NCBI GenBank assembly: GCA_911728455.2
Contig: OU452222.1
Location: 7,896,108-7,960,107 of the forward strand
Length of the DNA stretch: 64,000 nucleotides
DNA from: Marthasterias glacialis
Taxonomy: Eukaryota > Echinodermata > Asteroidea > Forcipulatida > Asteriidae
Direction of reading: 5' to 3'
Shown here: positions 15,843 to 30,800 of the stretch, one piece after another
Layout: the number at the start of each line of letters is the position of its first letter
Numbering within the stretch: position 1 is the stretch's first letter
The notes under the pieces: generated by a model
What the model was told of the DNA's origin: nothing
Databases searched by the model: none
The model's input: the letters and a program-made list of their open reading frames with translations, nothing else
Program-made: the position numbers and the translations under genes

Positions 15843-18800
15843 GTGAGTGCCAAAGGATCATCCTTTTTTATTCAAGTTTATTTCTACCCCAAACTTAATA
15901 CCATACGTGCTGTCAGTGCATGTTTTTAATCTAGTCAATTTGTCAACACCATAAGTTTAGAATGGATTTTAATTTTTCGTACAAAATGAGAGACTTTTGA
16001 ACAGTCCTTTTTCACTGTTCTTACCAGTAGTACGCACGCTCAGAACTACACACGCAGTACTGAGCATGTGCGTGCATGCTCAGAACTGTCAAAAAGGACC
16101 GTTGTGTCTGCTGCTGCCAGCGTCTCAAAAAGTCTTCCATTTGACTTGATAATGTGACAGAATCCGAGATCCAGTGAGTTTAGTAATTTAGCAAGATTCA
16201 TACTAGTCATACACTAAATAGGGGTGGGATGACAACTTCCTCAAATAGCATTCGGATGTCCATTGACAACTTCCCATACTTGTACAAAAGGAAGTGTTCA
16301 CAAGGCCTATTATTAAAGTATTAAGATATCATTTTGGTCCTCAGAAGAAGGGTGGGGTTGTTTAAATTAAATGGTTTGTTCCTTTAAAAAAAGGTTGTTC
16401 TTGGGGGGGGGGGGGTCGCTGGAAATTGTGGAGGTTGCGGATTAAATGCACTGAATTTAAAGTGTTCATTGCTAAATTGTTACAACTGCCAAGATTCCCA
16501 TCTTTGCTTTTGGGGTTTGCTTTGACATTAATTTACCATAATTTGCTCCCCATAATCCAGGAGTATAAATTTTTGCATGAACGGAGCAACTTTGAGATGT
16601 ATTAACTTCAGGCCTCGATCTGAAGAAAAACGGGGGCAGGCCTTTGTGGGCCAAATCAGAGAAATTGTACAAGGGCATGCTGGCCAAGTTGGTAGTGACA
16701 GTGCAATTTTTCTGAAGGGCATGCTGGCCAACTCGACAGGGCATGAGGCCAATGGCCTTGGTGGCCTCGGGTTAAGATCAAGGCCTGTAACTTTTTCATT
16801 ATGAGTGGTTTTTAACTAACACAGTGTTTATTTGTATCCCTTTGTTTCAGGTGGTTGTGTTAAGTGTGGTGAGAAGGTAACGGGTGCAGGACAGGCCTGT
16901 CAAGCTATGGGGAACTTGTACCATACAAATTGCTTCACATGTTGTTCTTGTGGTAAGGTTCATCATAAGAAAATACATTAAACGGCTTTACACATGTATG
17001 GTTGTCTCAAATTCATTTTTCTTTTTTTTTCTTCGTCCCATTATTTCTGCTGTATTTCCTTCCAATGGCTCATGTTCTGCATGCACATGGATAAAACTTG
17101 TTGATGACTATGACCCTGTAAAACTACAGCATTACACATGTACTTATTCCCACAGAATTAGCTTCAGTGATTTTTTTTCATTGTAAACAAAATGCCTATT
17201 ATCAGGGGGCCTGATAGCGCTGAGACACATCTGGTTTTCCTCAACAAAGGATTTCTGGAACTGTTCAGACGTTCTCTGACCCCATATATCATTGTGATGA
17301 CATACGAAGACTCCCATGATAAATTGTTATTGTGAAAGTCACAAGGTCATACTCGTTTCTCTCCATATCCTAGAACATCAGTATAATACTCAAGGGATCT
17401 TTGTTCAATATCCTAAGTTGTCATGAGCCTTTCTTCAATATTACCATCTTAAATTAGCCTAAAGTTACTAAAGCTGGCTGACCAAGGAGGAAATTGACTC
17501 TATTTTTTAATTTTAATTTTTGCTTGATCAATTCCGCAAGACCCAAGTCAAATTCTTCAGAGACTTTAGACTCATATCAATACTGGAAAGACTCAAACTT
17601 GATCCTTTATTACTTTATGAACCACACAATGTGATTCAACTTGGAAGCAAGCTACAACAGTACATGTGCATAGACTCAGTGTGAGGACATTCCGGTGTAA
17701 ATTGGCTGCACAAAATCTGCACCAAGGAAGATAAAATGTAAATGTACTCATTTAGAATCTATACAAGTTTTGGTTATTAATGAATTTCACTTGAAAAACG
17801 TGTAGAGTAACCACACCAAATAATAACAAGCATGCAAGTTATTCACAATTAGTTAACATTTGTATAAAAAATGTTAAAATGTAATGTGGAAAACACACTC
17901 TCTACTGCATTGCCTTTTTCCAATTTTTTTTCCAATCGTTGTGCTGACTGGTGCCTTTTGTGTGACAGTGTTACGACTGTCATTTAAAAAATTATTTCAG
18001 CATTTGGCCAACTGCCAGCAATGGGCAGCCTGAATTTGCACCATATTACACTTATGTCAGTTGGTATCCATCGTCCAATGGCTTTAATGCAACATCTGTA
18101 TGCAAGTCAGGAAGGTACAAGTAGAAGATTTGTCGAGATTGGTTGAGTTCTTGTAGGGTTCTCGTTGCAACTCCAGGAATTGAAAACTTGGAACATAATG
18201 ATCTTGAACCCCAGTCTTACCAACAATGTTTTGAAACCATTGGCAATACATAGCATAAAGTTATCTCTGGACTCACTGTTCTTGTAAACGCCAAGGTGCA
18301 TTAGCACTTCATAGGTTTTTTTTTAATGAGCATGCACTGTGCCTGGTCTCCAGCAGTGAAGACCATTGCAGTGTCAGTCACTCAGCAATCTTAACCCTTG
18401 TGTTATGAAGCATTTAAGCATAAAAGGTATTATACTCACTGTGTAAAAGTGGTACCACATTCATGCTGCTGAAATACATGAAAACAACGCATTGTATTCC
18501 CTTCCCCATAATGGCACAATGGTTGGTACAATGTAAATGACACCATTTACTTTAATGAGGGGGTCGTACAGTACTTTACATGTACATTACATGTATATCA
18601 CAGGGCTCAAATTTGGGAAGAAATCAACAAGACTGCAGGGCTTGTAGCTCAAAACTTATAAAAACAAAATGAGAAACAAAATTCTACAAAGTTAATTATA
18701 CATAAACTGTTTGTATTTGAACAAGCACTAAGAGAAGATTGATCTCATTTGTCTTACATAATCTGATATTTATTAGACTTGACGTCAACATTAATGATAT

Positions 18801-21800
18801 GACACAGTAAGGTAATAATGTTAATAATGAGTTGAGGGGGAAGCTAAAACCACTGGCCTCTAGCCTGCAGTCCAGTATTTTGAGTCCTGATATTACATGT
18901 ACACTAATAGCAAGTTTTTTGCATGCATGTTATACATGTATGCCAACAATAATATGTAGTTCAAACATACAAGGAATGCTGACCAAGGTTTTAAACGGCT
19001 GTTTAAAACCGGCAGGGTCGAGCCATTTTGCGAAGGGTCAAATTGCATGCCGTGCTAAACGTTTGGTCGTACGTGTGCGTGCTAATAGCCTTTACGTTGA
19101 TGACCAGTATGTATCGATTGCGCTACATGTACGTGTAAATTAGCGCCCGCGTAAGTATAATTGCTGACTGGTTATAAACACTCTTGGCCATGTCTTTATC
19201 AGCTGTTTAACCAGTTGCCGCCGGGATTGTTTTTTGTTTTTTTTGTCCTGTCCCCCAGCGGGATTCTTGTTAAAATGTCAAATTCACAAAGCGAGAATTG
19301 CAAAATATCGTTCGTTAAACACAAAACCATGGCTCGATTGCCGGCTCACTCTGACGGACCTTCATTCAGCCGAAATACATTGAATGAACAATGGTGGAAA
19401 CCTCTCAATGCCTCATAATCCCATTCTTGGAACAAAAGGACAAAGGTCTGTAATCAGGGATCACACAAATAAACGCCTCTCATTGGCCACAAAATATGAG
19501 TATATTCAAGACCTTTCTTTTGTCCTTGTGTGGGTAAAACGAAGCGTTAGACGGTGTGTGTGGGCTGTGCACGCTACGCAGTTGAATGTCTGGGCGAGCT
19601 TTGGTGCGGTGGTCTGAAATTACATAAAGGCGTCTTAAGACGGCTTCCATTTCCAGGCAGGGGAAACATTTGCATGTATTCACATCATCTGGTTTAAACT
19701 GGTTAAACACCCCCATATGACCCTTCTTTTTTTCTCTTCTTTTTTCTCTCTCTCACTTTTTTATTCATTTTTGCTGGATTTGTTGTTATGGCAGAGTCCA
19801 AAATTCCATTTTGTAACTGTAGAGTCCAACAATTTTGCATTTGTAATGTACAGGTAGCTCATCAGCTGTAATACATGTATAGTGGTTACAGCTGCCATTT
19901 ACAGTGTGCAATATGTTTATCCTCAATAACATGTAAATGTGGACAGACTGTAAATTAAGTAAATAATAATTGTAATTAACCCTCATTCCCTTGAATGTTA
20001 ATGGCAGCCAACTATCACAATTCTTTGAAAAATTAACCAGTCATAGCCTAGTAGGACCCCAACTGCCTCAATCTTAAAGATGCACAATTAAACTGTCTCT
20101 TAGTTATTTAACATTTATAAAATATTTCATCATAATGGAATGGAAAAAATGAACATACATTTTACTTGCATGTTATATGGCACTTTTATTTTGATGCTGA
20201 TATACATGTAAATGTGCCACTGACATTGAATGCAAGTTTTACCAGACTGCATATTTATATATTGAGTGTACATATATGCATAAGGAGACAAGATGTCTGC
20301 CTCTGTTAGTGTCCTGTGTGTTTATAGACACAGTCACAGTTTATCAGTGTTGCCATTTGGATGGAGTCAAGTAGGCAGTGTGAGTGTCAGTCATACCTCA
20401 TTGTGATCATGTCACTGTCATACATTATACCACACCGAGAATGCTGATAACATAGTGAGGCTGCTGATCCCTGCTATGTGACTGTCAAAACAGTCTGAAT
20501 AATAAGTCAGTGTGATCACTACCATGGCTTGGATCATGGCACTGTTATTTTCCTTCTTCCATAAGTTTAACAAATATTGACAGATCACAACAGCCATCTT
20601 GTCCAAAGGTCTGTGTCATTTTGTTGGTATTGAAATTTTAACTTTCTAGTCGTACAGGCAAACCCTTTTATTGTGTATAAGAATGCACCTAAAATTGATC
20701 ATTTTGTTAGCCCCGGAAAAATTTGAACCCCCAGTATCCTTAGGAAGTTGATACTTGCTCTTTTACATTTCACCTGAGAGTAGCTTACACAATTATTAAC
20801 ATCATTAACCATCATTATTCAGTTGGGTAGATTGCGATTGGTAGAAGTGTAAACCACTGTTGTACACTTTGTCACAGAATGGGTTCACTTTTGATGGCTT
20901 GTTTTTTTAATAGTCCATAGGCAGTCTCCCCATTATTGATTTGTGCATGGAGCTGTGCTCAATTCCTATAACCTCAATCCTACGTCGTTATGAATTGATT
21001 TCTAAGCTTCTTTTCAAATGCTCCATTCAAGCATAGTCTAATCATGGGAAAAGTGTTCCTTTCTGTCTTGTGTAATATACAGCTTGAAGGTCAGGCAGTG
21101 AATACATACAGGATGCAAAACTGTTAAACAAGTTGCTGTACAGAGTTATATTGCAGTTTCCGAAACTACATTTGTCTTTCTTCCTTGAGCATGTTGTAAA
21201 CAATCAAAACAGATCATGAACAAATATACATCTTACATGTACATACATGTGCATGTGATGTGTTTCAAAAGTACATGTTCATTTGCATTTAACATTGCAT
21301 TAGATTAAACGATTGAGTACAGTACTTGATTGAAAGAGTTGAGCAATTCAGGTATAATTTGTATAATGTAGTTACCTGTACCTGTATGAAGATTGTGACG
21401 TTGACATAAATGCCTTAATTGGTGATCAGCTCAATCATTATAACAAAGCATCTTAATTGATGCAAAGTAACTGTTTATCCACTTCCCAAAAGTGGTAACT
21501 GTTGTATTGCTAAATATTAATCCCTGCCTGTATCAGATTTACTTACAAAATTAATTAACTTGGGGTAGGGTCTAAACTAAGATTTCATGGCACTGAAAGA
21601 CATTATTTCCGACTTCCCAAAATTTTGCATCAAATCCAAGAGCCCATGGAATAAGATATTTCTTCACAGTGAGTAAATGTGACATCATCTGTCGTGATTA
21701 ATAAATTGTAACAGATGACACACAACTCAAAATAGTTGCAGGTGATCACTAGAATAATGACATTAAACCAAGCGATGACATCGAGTGCATTTAAGGAAAT

Positions 21801-24800
21801 ATACATGCCTATTGTGTACCTTCACATGTGCCAAAATGGAATTTGATTTTCTATTCTTAGTTATTTGAGTGTTTGAGTGTTTTACTTTACTAATGAATTA
21901 AGATGTTTTGTTTTCATTTTTATTTTTCTTCAGGGAGGACGTTAAGAGGGAAAGCTTTCTACAATGTTCATGGCAATGTGTACTGTGAGGAAGATTACTT
22001 GGTATGCATGTTACAGGTTACCAGCTAACTGTCTTTTCAACTAAACAAAATTCATCAATGCTACATGTACGATTGTACATGCCTGTTTGTTTGGTTTTCT
22101 GTATTATGATATAATACCAGGAATGAAATTTCAATTTTGTACATAAACATGTACATGTATAAGTAAACTCATAGCAAAGTGCCCTACCTGCAAAATGTAC
22201 ATTATCAGAAATGGTACAGTTTTTTAATCGTGGGCAGCCATGTTAATGTGGTGACTACTAAAATGAGAGCCAGACATTCAGGGCATTGTTTGCAGTGGAT
22301 GATTATGTTTATTATAACTTGATTGTGTAACATTTGATTTCTGACAATTTGGTCAATTCGAACCTTACACGTAATCATTTACATGTATCTGCCATTACTG
22401 TGAATGTGTATTTAAAATGTAAACTGATGTGAGAACGATGGATCGATATATGCAATGGCTCCTATGATGGTTATGTGTATGTTGTTGGTTTATAATACTG
22501 AGCAGTACCAGCATTTATTTTGGTGACTTTGTTATCTTTTTATAGTACTCAGGATTCCAACAAACAGCAGAGAAATGTGCAGTATGCGGTCACCTCATTA
22601 TGGATACAGTAAGTATATGAGCTTCAATGGCTAATTCTATTACATCCTACTGGTACAATATGCAGATTCATTTTAGAAATGCCAATCAGTCTTAACAGGG
22701 ATCGGATAACTTAGGCATTAGAGTCAAGACAAACATTCAGTTCAACCATCAAGATGAACAATGTTAACAGAATAGTAATAAACTCTCATTAGACCATTCA
22801 ACCCCATGGTCTGAGCATCCAATAAGGAAATGATTACTACGAAGCAGGTCGTTTCGTACCCAAGTCGTTTTGTACCCAGTCATTTTTATGTTGCACAAAG
22901 TAGATTCAGCCAGTCATGCAAAATCGCTACAGTAGGTGGTCAGCTAAATCTCAAAAAGCCTCCAGAAAATTAGCTTCGCTCCGGCAATCGCAGGACCAGA
23001 TTTTGTTAACAGGTTTAGAAACAAAAATGACCAGAGAGTAATACAATCCAAAAATTTCTCCAACGGAAATCTTGCAGTTTAGTGTAAAATGCAATAAAAG
23101 TACGCTAAAATTTATGACTCACCATAGCAAAACTACCTCTAGCATGTTGGCCTTTCTCCAAGGCGGTTATTATACTCAGACTCCAATAATAACAATAAAG
23201 ACACATGTTGTGAATGAATGCCACAGTCAAAATCAACTGTTTTTAATTTGTGCCCGATGCTGAATGTATGGGCAAACCGGACACAGAGCACAAACGTTGG
23301 GCACACCAGACCCATAATACAATTAAAAACGGGCACACCAGACCCGAAACAAGTGGGCACACCAAACCCCCAAAAAGCAGGCACACCAGACCCGAAACAA
23401 GTGGGCACACCAGACCTAAAAAAAGCGGGCACACCAGACCCGAAACAATTGGGCACACCAGACCCCCAAAAAGCAGGCACATCAGACCCGAAACAAGTGG
23501 GCACACCAGACCTAAAAAAAGCGGGCACACCAGACCCGAAACAATTGGGCACACCAGACCCCCAAAAAGCAGGCACATCAGACCCGAAACAAGTGGGCAC
23601 ACCAGACCTAAAAAAAGCGGGCACACCAGACCCGAAACAATTGGGCACACCAGGCCCCCAAAAAGCAGGCACACCAGACCCGAAACAAGTGGGCACACCA
23701 GACCTAAAAAAAGCGGGCACACCAGACCCGAAACAATTGGGCACACCAAACCCCCAAAAAGCAGGCACACCAGACCCGAAACAAGTGGGCACACCAGACC
23801 TAAAAAAAGCGGGCACACCAGACCCGAAACAATTGGGCACACCAGACCCCCAAAAAGCAGGCACATCAGACCCGAAACAAGTGGGCACACCAGACCTAAA
23901 AAAAGCGGGCACACCAGACCCGAAACAATTGGGCACACCAGGCCCCCAAAAAGCAGGCACACCAGACCCGAAACAAGTAGGCACACCAGACCTAAAAAAA
24001 GCGGGCACACCAGACCCGAAACAATTGGGCACACCAGACCCCCAAAAAGCAGGCACATCAGACCCGAAACAAGTGGGCACACCAGACCTAAAAAAAAGCG
24101 GGCACACCAGACCCGAAACAATTGGGCACACAAGACCTAAAAAAAGCGGGCACACCAGACCCAAAAAAAGGGGGGTACACCAGACCCAAAATAGTGGGCA
24201 CGTCAGATCCCAAAATTGCTGGTACATGTATATCCAGCTATGCATCAATCATGATATGTAAGCCTGGCCAGGTTAACTTTACCTCGTATTTTATTACGAA
24301 AACTAAATAACACAAAACCTGTTTATTAACATATTCAAAGGATACAGTTGCACTTCCACTAATGGAACATACAGTTGGAATCACAGCCTCATGAAACCTG
24401 TGAGCGCTATGGCAACCGTGCCTAATAATAACAACAAATTTAATACTTATTTAACTAATTCAGGTTGATCAAAAATCACCCAAGTGGGGTTAATGGCAGT
24501 CTGAACCATTACAATTATGCCTTAAATTTATAATAACAAAACAGAATGTTATGAGGCAAATTTACAATCAAAGGATGGGGAGCCAGTGGGATAGCGATGG
24601 GAAATTTGTTTTAGCATCTTCATCATAGCAGTGACTGTGACAAAGTGACAGATCAAATTTGTACCTGTCTAAAACTTAAATTGCTCTTACCCTTAACAAA
24701 TTAGTTGCGTACGCGCAATTAGAAAAATTCATCATAACAAGTTAATGGCGTACACGCTCATGTGTGCACAAGTTGGTGAACGAAGTTGCCCACTGCGCAC

Positions 24801-27800
24801 GAGTGAGGGCGCCCTGCAATCAAAGACTATTGATATGATTACGGGCTATGTAAATGAAGCATAATGGTAATGTAAGTTTGTGCTGAGTATAAGGCCTTTT
24901 ATCCTTAAGGGGATAAAAGGAATTATTGGTCTATTGTATGTCATGTATGTCATGTTTGTCACTGTGCTGTGAACCCTGACATTCGATAACTAGCTTTTTG
25001 TCTTTGCCTTTTCCTTTTTCTACAGATGTCCCCCATTTAAGTATGTCTCATTCACTAATTAATTAGTTTTTCTCCCTCTTCCCACCTTTGATTTTGTCTT
25101 TTGTGTTTCCAACCTCTGGTTAAAACCAGCCCCTTCACTCTGCCCCCTTTGTCTTTCTTTTCATTGCTCATCCCTTCTGACTGCTGTCCTTTACCAGCCT
25201 TTGAGAAAGACTCTGCTAGGGTCGAAACGTGAGGGCATTAACAATTTTTTGCAAAGTCATCACAATACATCACAGTCATGGGCCCAATTTCATAGCGCTG
25301 GTTAGCAAATAATTTTGCGCTTATGGGGCTCTGTAAAGTGCGTACTCCTGTGGGCCGTGGCATGGCGTAAGTGCAGAATGACACTGTAAGCAGAACCATG
25401 AAATTGGGTTGGGACATGGTCATGGTTTTCGGAAAATGGTTCTGGTGATTTAAAAAGGAATAACATTGGAAGATTCTAAGCATGAGAACAAGAAAAGGAA
25501 AGTTGAGGACAACTTGTCTTTACACAATGTAAATATGATTATGATCTTATGATATGAACATAGAGCAAGGATTTGGAAAGGAAACATACACATGTGTCAA
25601 ATGTACACAAGTCATGTTTGTATATTCATGGGGATATTTGTGTCAGGTTTTATCCTGTACTGAAGTGATAATATAACAATAATAATTATAAGGCATTTAT
25701 ACTGCGCTTTTTATAAAATTACCAAAGTGTATTACATATAACAGAAGAACAACAAAATAACAAAATAAAAACTACTTTGCATTGGGAAACAGGTATGTCT
25801 TGAGATTTCTTTTAAAGTTACTACTAAGGAAGGGCAGCAGCCAAGTGTGAAAATGCATTTTTGCCATAGAGTAATGGAATGTTGAGACGAGTTGTATCAC
25901 GCGAAGAACGAAGACCCTGGCACTATGGCAGTTGGGTTGTTGATGTTCAAACATATTTGCAAGATAAAGTGGAGCAATGTCACTCCTGCACTTGTAAACA
26001 AATAAAAGAATTTTAAACTGGATGTGTTACTCCACGTGGGTAACCAGTGTAATACTGGATGTTATGCTGACCCATGAGCTCTCCTACAGAATTAGAATAA
26101 GCAGCCCTCTAAATAATACACTTTCATATGGAAGTTGAGACATTTCAGGTAGCTAGATACACTCCATACACTATACAAGAACATTTAAACACATCATCGA
26201 GATCACGTACATGACATGGCCACTTATTGCACATAATGTGCTGTTATGCCATAGAGAAACATGTACACATGTACCAATGGAATAGAGGTTACTGAAGCAT
26301 AACCCAAAGCCCTGTGTCTGCTGAGTGATAGCGCACAGTGTACACTAGAGATGTAGATACATGTACAGTATGTGAACTTGTACGTGTACATAAACATCTG
26401 TTGGCAAAAGTACACGTACACATAAATTTAGCATTAATTCATTGTTATTCAGAACATGTACACTTTATATGGATGGAACTCTCCATCTCTGGAGATATAT
26501 TGTAGGTATGTATGGAATGATAGTCCAGGAAAAGCAAGTTTCTCTGAACGGGACATTTATGTGATGATAAACAAAAGAGTCAACATACACTGTATTTCAG
26601 TTATTTATCAAATCCTTGAATGTTTAAGATCCATACGCTGGTTTGTCTTAAGCTTGATTGCTTGATTGATACAGTAATGCATCATCCTTAATAAATTAAC
26701 TCAAATTCTCCCAAAACCTGCCGCAAGATATCTGCCCGAGCTTGATGAATTCAGTATTTTTTAACCTTATCCTAAAGCAGGGTTTTCCCCAGGATTTGTT
26801 TTCGTATTGGCCGTAATTCCTGCGTATCGTCCTGCAATAGGCCGATCCATTAAGCCCCGCCCACTGTGGGCTTAATCCATCAGTACTTGTGGGGTCCTGA
26901 CAACAACAGAACAATGGACCCCACAAGGAATCTCAATGGGAAGAACGGACCCCACAAGGAAGATTTTTAGAAAAGGGACAATAAGTCCAACAATGCAGGA
27001 CCCCACAAGTCTGGGTGTGTAATCATGTGCGCAGGCGCGCTATTTGTCGAACTTTTGTGGGACTTTTGGTTGCGCAATCACATCTGTGATTGGTCAATAC
27101 AGCAAGGGTGGGGCTTCATGGATCGGTCTATTAGCGGGTATCGGCCTGATAGCTTGTGCATGGGGAGAACCCTGTCTTGCACCCAAACTCCCACTTTTGC
27201 TTGAATTTTATGTTTTATTCTGCCATTGTGATAGAAATGGGATGAATCCAAACCGTAGACCCTGTGACCCTAGTAATGGTGTGATTTAAATTTGTGTAGG
27301 AACCTCTGTGGAATTCTAGGTCTATCCGGGAACAAGGTTTACATTATATACATTGTACTGCACTTGCAGTTTTTCCTCATGTATGTAATGTATGGAGAGC
27401 ACGTCTCAAATTTACACTGGACCGCAGGTCAGAGGCCAGTGACTTTAGCATTGGCTAGTAAACTCACAACTGGAAAAGTCAGGGGGTCTTGTGTTTTTCA
27501 GTTGAATATTAATACATCACTGTTCATTATCTTTAATTTAAAAACAATGTTCAAATGTTGACTTTGAATCAGATAAATATCTTTTAATTCTACTTAGTAT
27601 CAAAGTATACATGCCCATATGAGATAAATGAGATAAATCTTCTCTTAATGTTTGTCAAAAGAAAGTTTATTTTATAATGTTAAACTTATTTTATAATGTT
27701 AAACTGTGAAGATAATTGTTTTCTTGTTTAGATTCTGGTCTTGTAAAAAAAATTCTGGTCCAGTAAAAAAATACGTTCTTCCAGATCCCCTCTTTCAAGT

Positions 27801-30800
27801 TTGAGCTCTGAGGTGTTGACTAGAATCCAAGGCCTGACTTCAGTACTACAGCAATGGCACACCATCACCTACACCTGATATAATGTGAAGGAATTATAAT
27901 GATGTTGATGACTTTTGTGTTGTAGATACTACAAGCTATGGGTAAATCCTACCATCCTGGCTGCTTCCGATGTGTAGTCTGCAACTTGTGTCTGGATGGT
28001 GTTCCATTCACCATTGATGTGGATCACAAGATATACTGTGTCAAAGACTACCATAAGTAAGTAACAGTTGCTACAAACTACCAGTAATCCTGGTACAAAG
28101 GAAATACAGCTTGTTTACATCATGTGTTTTTTTTTAAACTTACATTATCACTGAACTTTTCAAATCAAAATTTGTTGTATCTTTTGAGAAAGTGTTCATT
28201 CAAATGGCAGTACATGCAAATATATCTCCTTGGGGCCATAATATTTTTTCAAAAGTAGACAAACAAAATGTATGATTTACCCAACTTGAAAAGGTTTGTA
28301 TTGGTGCAGTTTTCATTTGCAGAAGTTTTAAAGCTCACCTTTGAGCCTGTATTCACAAGGTTTGTTTTTTTTCTTCATGGTGTCTTTTGATAGCTATAGC
28401 AGGAGTCGGCATTCTGTCTGTGATATTAGTTTCTTTAAAGTGATGGTTGTGCCTGTGTGTGAACATACTTCAGAAAGTGTTATAAAATTTTCTTTTTTTT
28501 CTTTCTTTTTATTTTATTTTTTTTTTGCTTCATCTTCAAGTGTTTGGAATTGCCCATAAAGATCCCTCATTTCAGTTTGGGAAATTCTTTTGTGTGTGCG
28601 ATTTTTCTGTCCCCTATTGATGATTGAACTTTTAAAGACTAGTTCATAATGAGAAACAAAACAAGAGAAGATTTAAAGGAGCTTATTTGCCAGCCAATCA
28701 GGTTATCAGTCCTGAAGAGGACTTGTCAGTCCTGAAGAGGACTGTCGGTTTTTTTTTTATTGTATTTAATGTTGCAAGTTTTAAATCCCGGTGTAAGATA
28801 TTTTCTTGTTTTTCAATACAATCTTCTGGGTAACTAACACCCCTTAAAACGGTTTTCTTGAAATAAGAAAAAATCTCATTTGAAGAAAAAATATTCTTTT
28901 GTCACTCCCTAGAAAATTTGTTCTGCCAAGATTTTTGAGAGTGACACAAGAAAAGTTTTCTTGAAATTATATTTTTTGTTATTTCAAGAATACCGTTCTT
29001 AGCAGCTGTATAAAGTGTATATTATTACTATTAATTATTGGCAAATAATTTGTCAAGTTGAATGCGTGCTATCAATTTACTTAAAAACAGTACTAACATT
29101 ACATGCAGTTTAAAAGCTCACTATGCATTTTTCCTTGCTGATTTATTAATGTTGATGATCTCTTGTGTAGTGTTGAGTCTGTATGCAGAATGTTACATGT
29201 AACATTCTTGATTTAATAAGTGTCATTGAGATGGTATCTTAAGGTTGTTTCATAATCAATGCTAAGGTAATTAGCAGGTGAATTGCGGGTTATAAATTTG
29301 TACTGAAGAATTTGTTTAAGTCAGGCATGATATTCTTCCTAGTTAAGTCTGTTTTCCAATTATTTTGCCCTTGGGAAAAATCAGGAAAAATGGGATTAAA
29401 CAGCCTGAAAAGTCTATTAAAGCCGACAATATGTGTATGTAGGTTAACCCTTGTACTCAATAAAATGTTCCTCCTTTTTGGCCTGTCAAGTCGAATTGTG
29501 CACAAGTTGTGTTAATATTTTGAGGTGAAGTTCTTTTTTTTTTTTTATCACACTATAACAAATTATAAAAAGTGTGTACTCTTTGAAGAGTAATTGAAAT
29601 TCAAACTTCATATTTTCTTTGGTCATCTTACTTGTCTTTGAATGTTCAAAACAGCAGTACAAATCCAAACATTTGATTTATGGTCAAACAATTATTTCAT
29701 TTAACAGTTATCCTACTCAATCCAATGTTCAATAGAATGTGAGTTAGTGTAACCGAACGATAGTTTAATCATTGTGTGTTTAGGGAGTGAAGAGGATGCC
29801 AAAAAAGTGTTGTGTTTTGAATTCTAACTATTATTGAGACATCTCATAGTGTGACGTAGTTTTCTAACCTTTCCCATTCTTCCTCTCCCCCATGCCTTCC
29901 CTTTATTCACATGCAATCAGGAGAAGGTAACTGTTGGCCTTTCTTGAATTTCTTTCCCATATTTTCTAAGGTTTTTTGTTTAAAATCTGTTTTCATTTGT
30001 GAAGTTGATCAACTGCTTCTTCCATGAACATTTTTACACTATTTCAGATCAAAATATTTTTTCACAAATAAGCAAACAACCAGTACATTATGGTGTGTGT
30101 GTGTGTTCATAGAAATGCAGCAATAAGTTTTTATGTCATCTTTATTAATACATATGGAAATGGAATTATATTCAGATATCAGCTGCGAATGGCAAATATA
30201 TGACATCATTACACGTATGCAAAATTATACTAAAGCTAGAACAGCATATATTATGACATCATTGCATGTATGCAAAATTATACTAAAGCCAGAACAGCAT
30301 ATATTATGACATCATTACATGTATGCAAAATTATTCTAAAGCCATAACAGCAAAACTACAGTGCTTTCATCAACGACAGCTCCTTTGGTCTTCAATCATA
30401 CATTCTGTACAAATATGAGCAAGTAAGCATAATGGGCCAATACAAAAATGCCTTATTTGATAGGTTGTATTATTTTAAGTTGCTGTACTTTTGTTGCAAA
30501 TTTGAATTTTTCGCAGTTATGTGATGATTTCATGTACAGTTTGTCAGTGCTGTTATTTCACAAAAGTACTCCGCACTAATGCTAAAAATAGAAGCAAGTA
30601 CCCGGATCTCAGACAACATGTGAAATTTCACTGACGTATCCATTGTCAGTGTTTAGTGTTTATGCTCGTGTACTGTACTAACTGAGGTCTAGCACGCCGA
30701 CCGCGTTGTGGTGATCGCGTGAGTGGTAGAAAGTTTGTCTGACAGCCGGGTATTTTTAGCCACAGTGGCGTCTTTAGTGCAGAGTGCTAATTGCAGTATA

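Noticed and set aside
15843..15898. Read-through of Ajuba exon 1 to a stop at 15898
   Set aside because: The GTGAGT donor and the LIM1 exon at 16851 restore the family sequence in frame; a truncated isoform by intron retention is possible but unsupported.
23139..24261. Four ORFs of 296-369 codons on both strands
   Set aside because: They are produced by a 24-bp stop-free minisatellite within an intron; there are no start/splice signals or non-repeat coding sequence.
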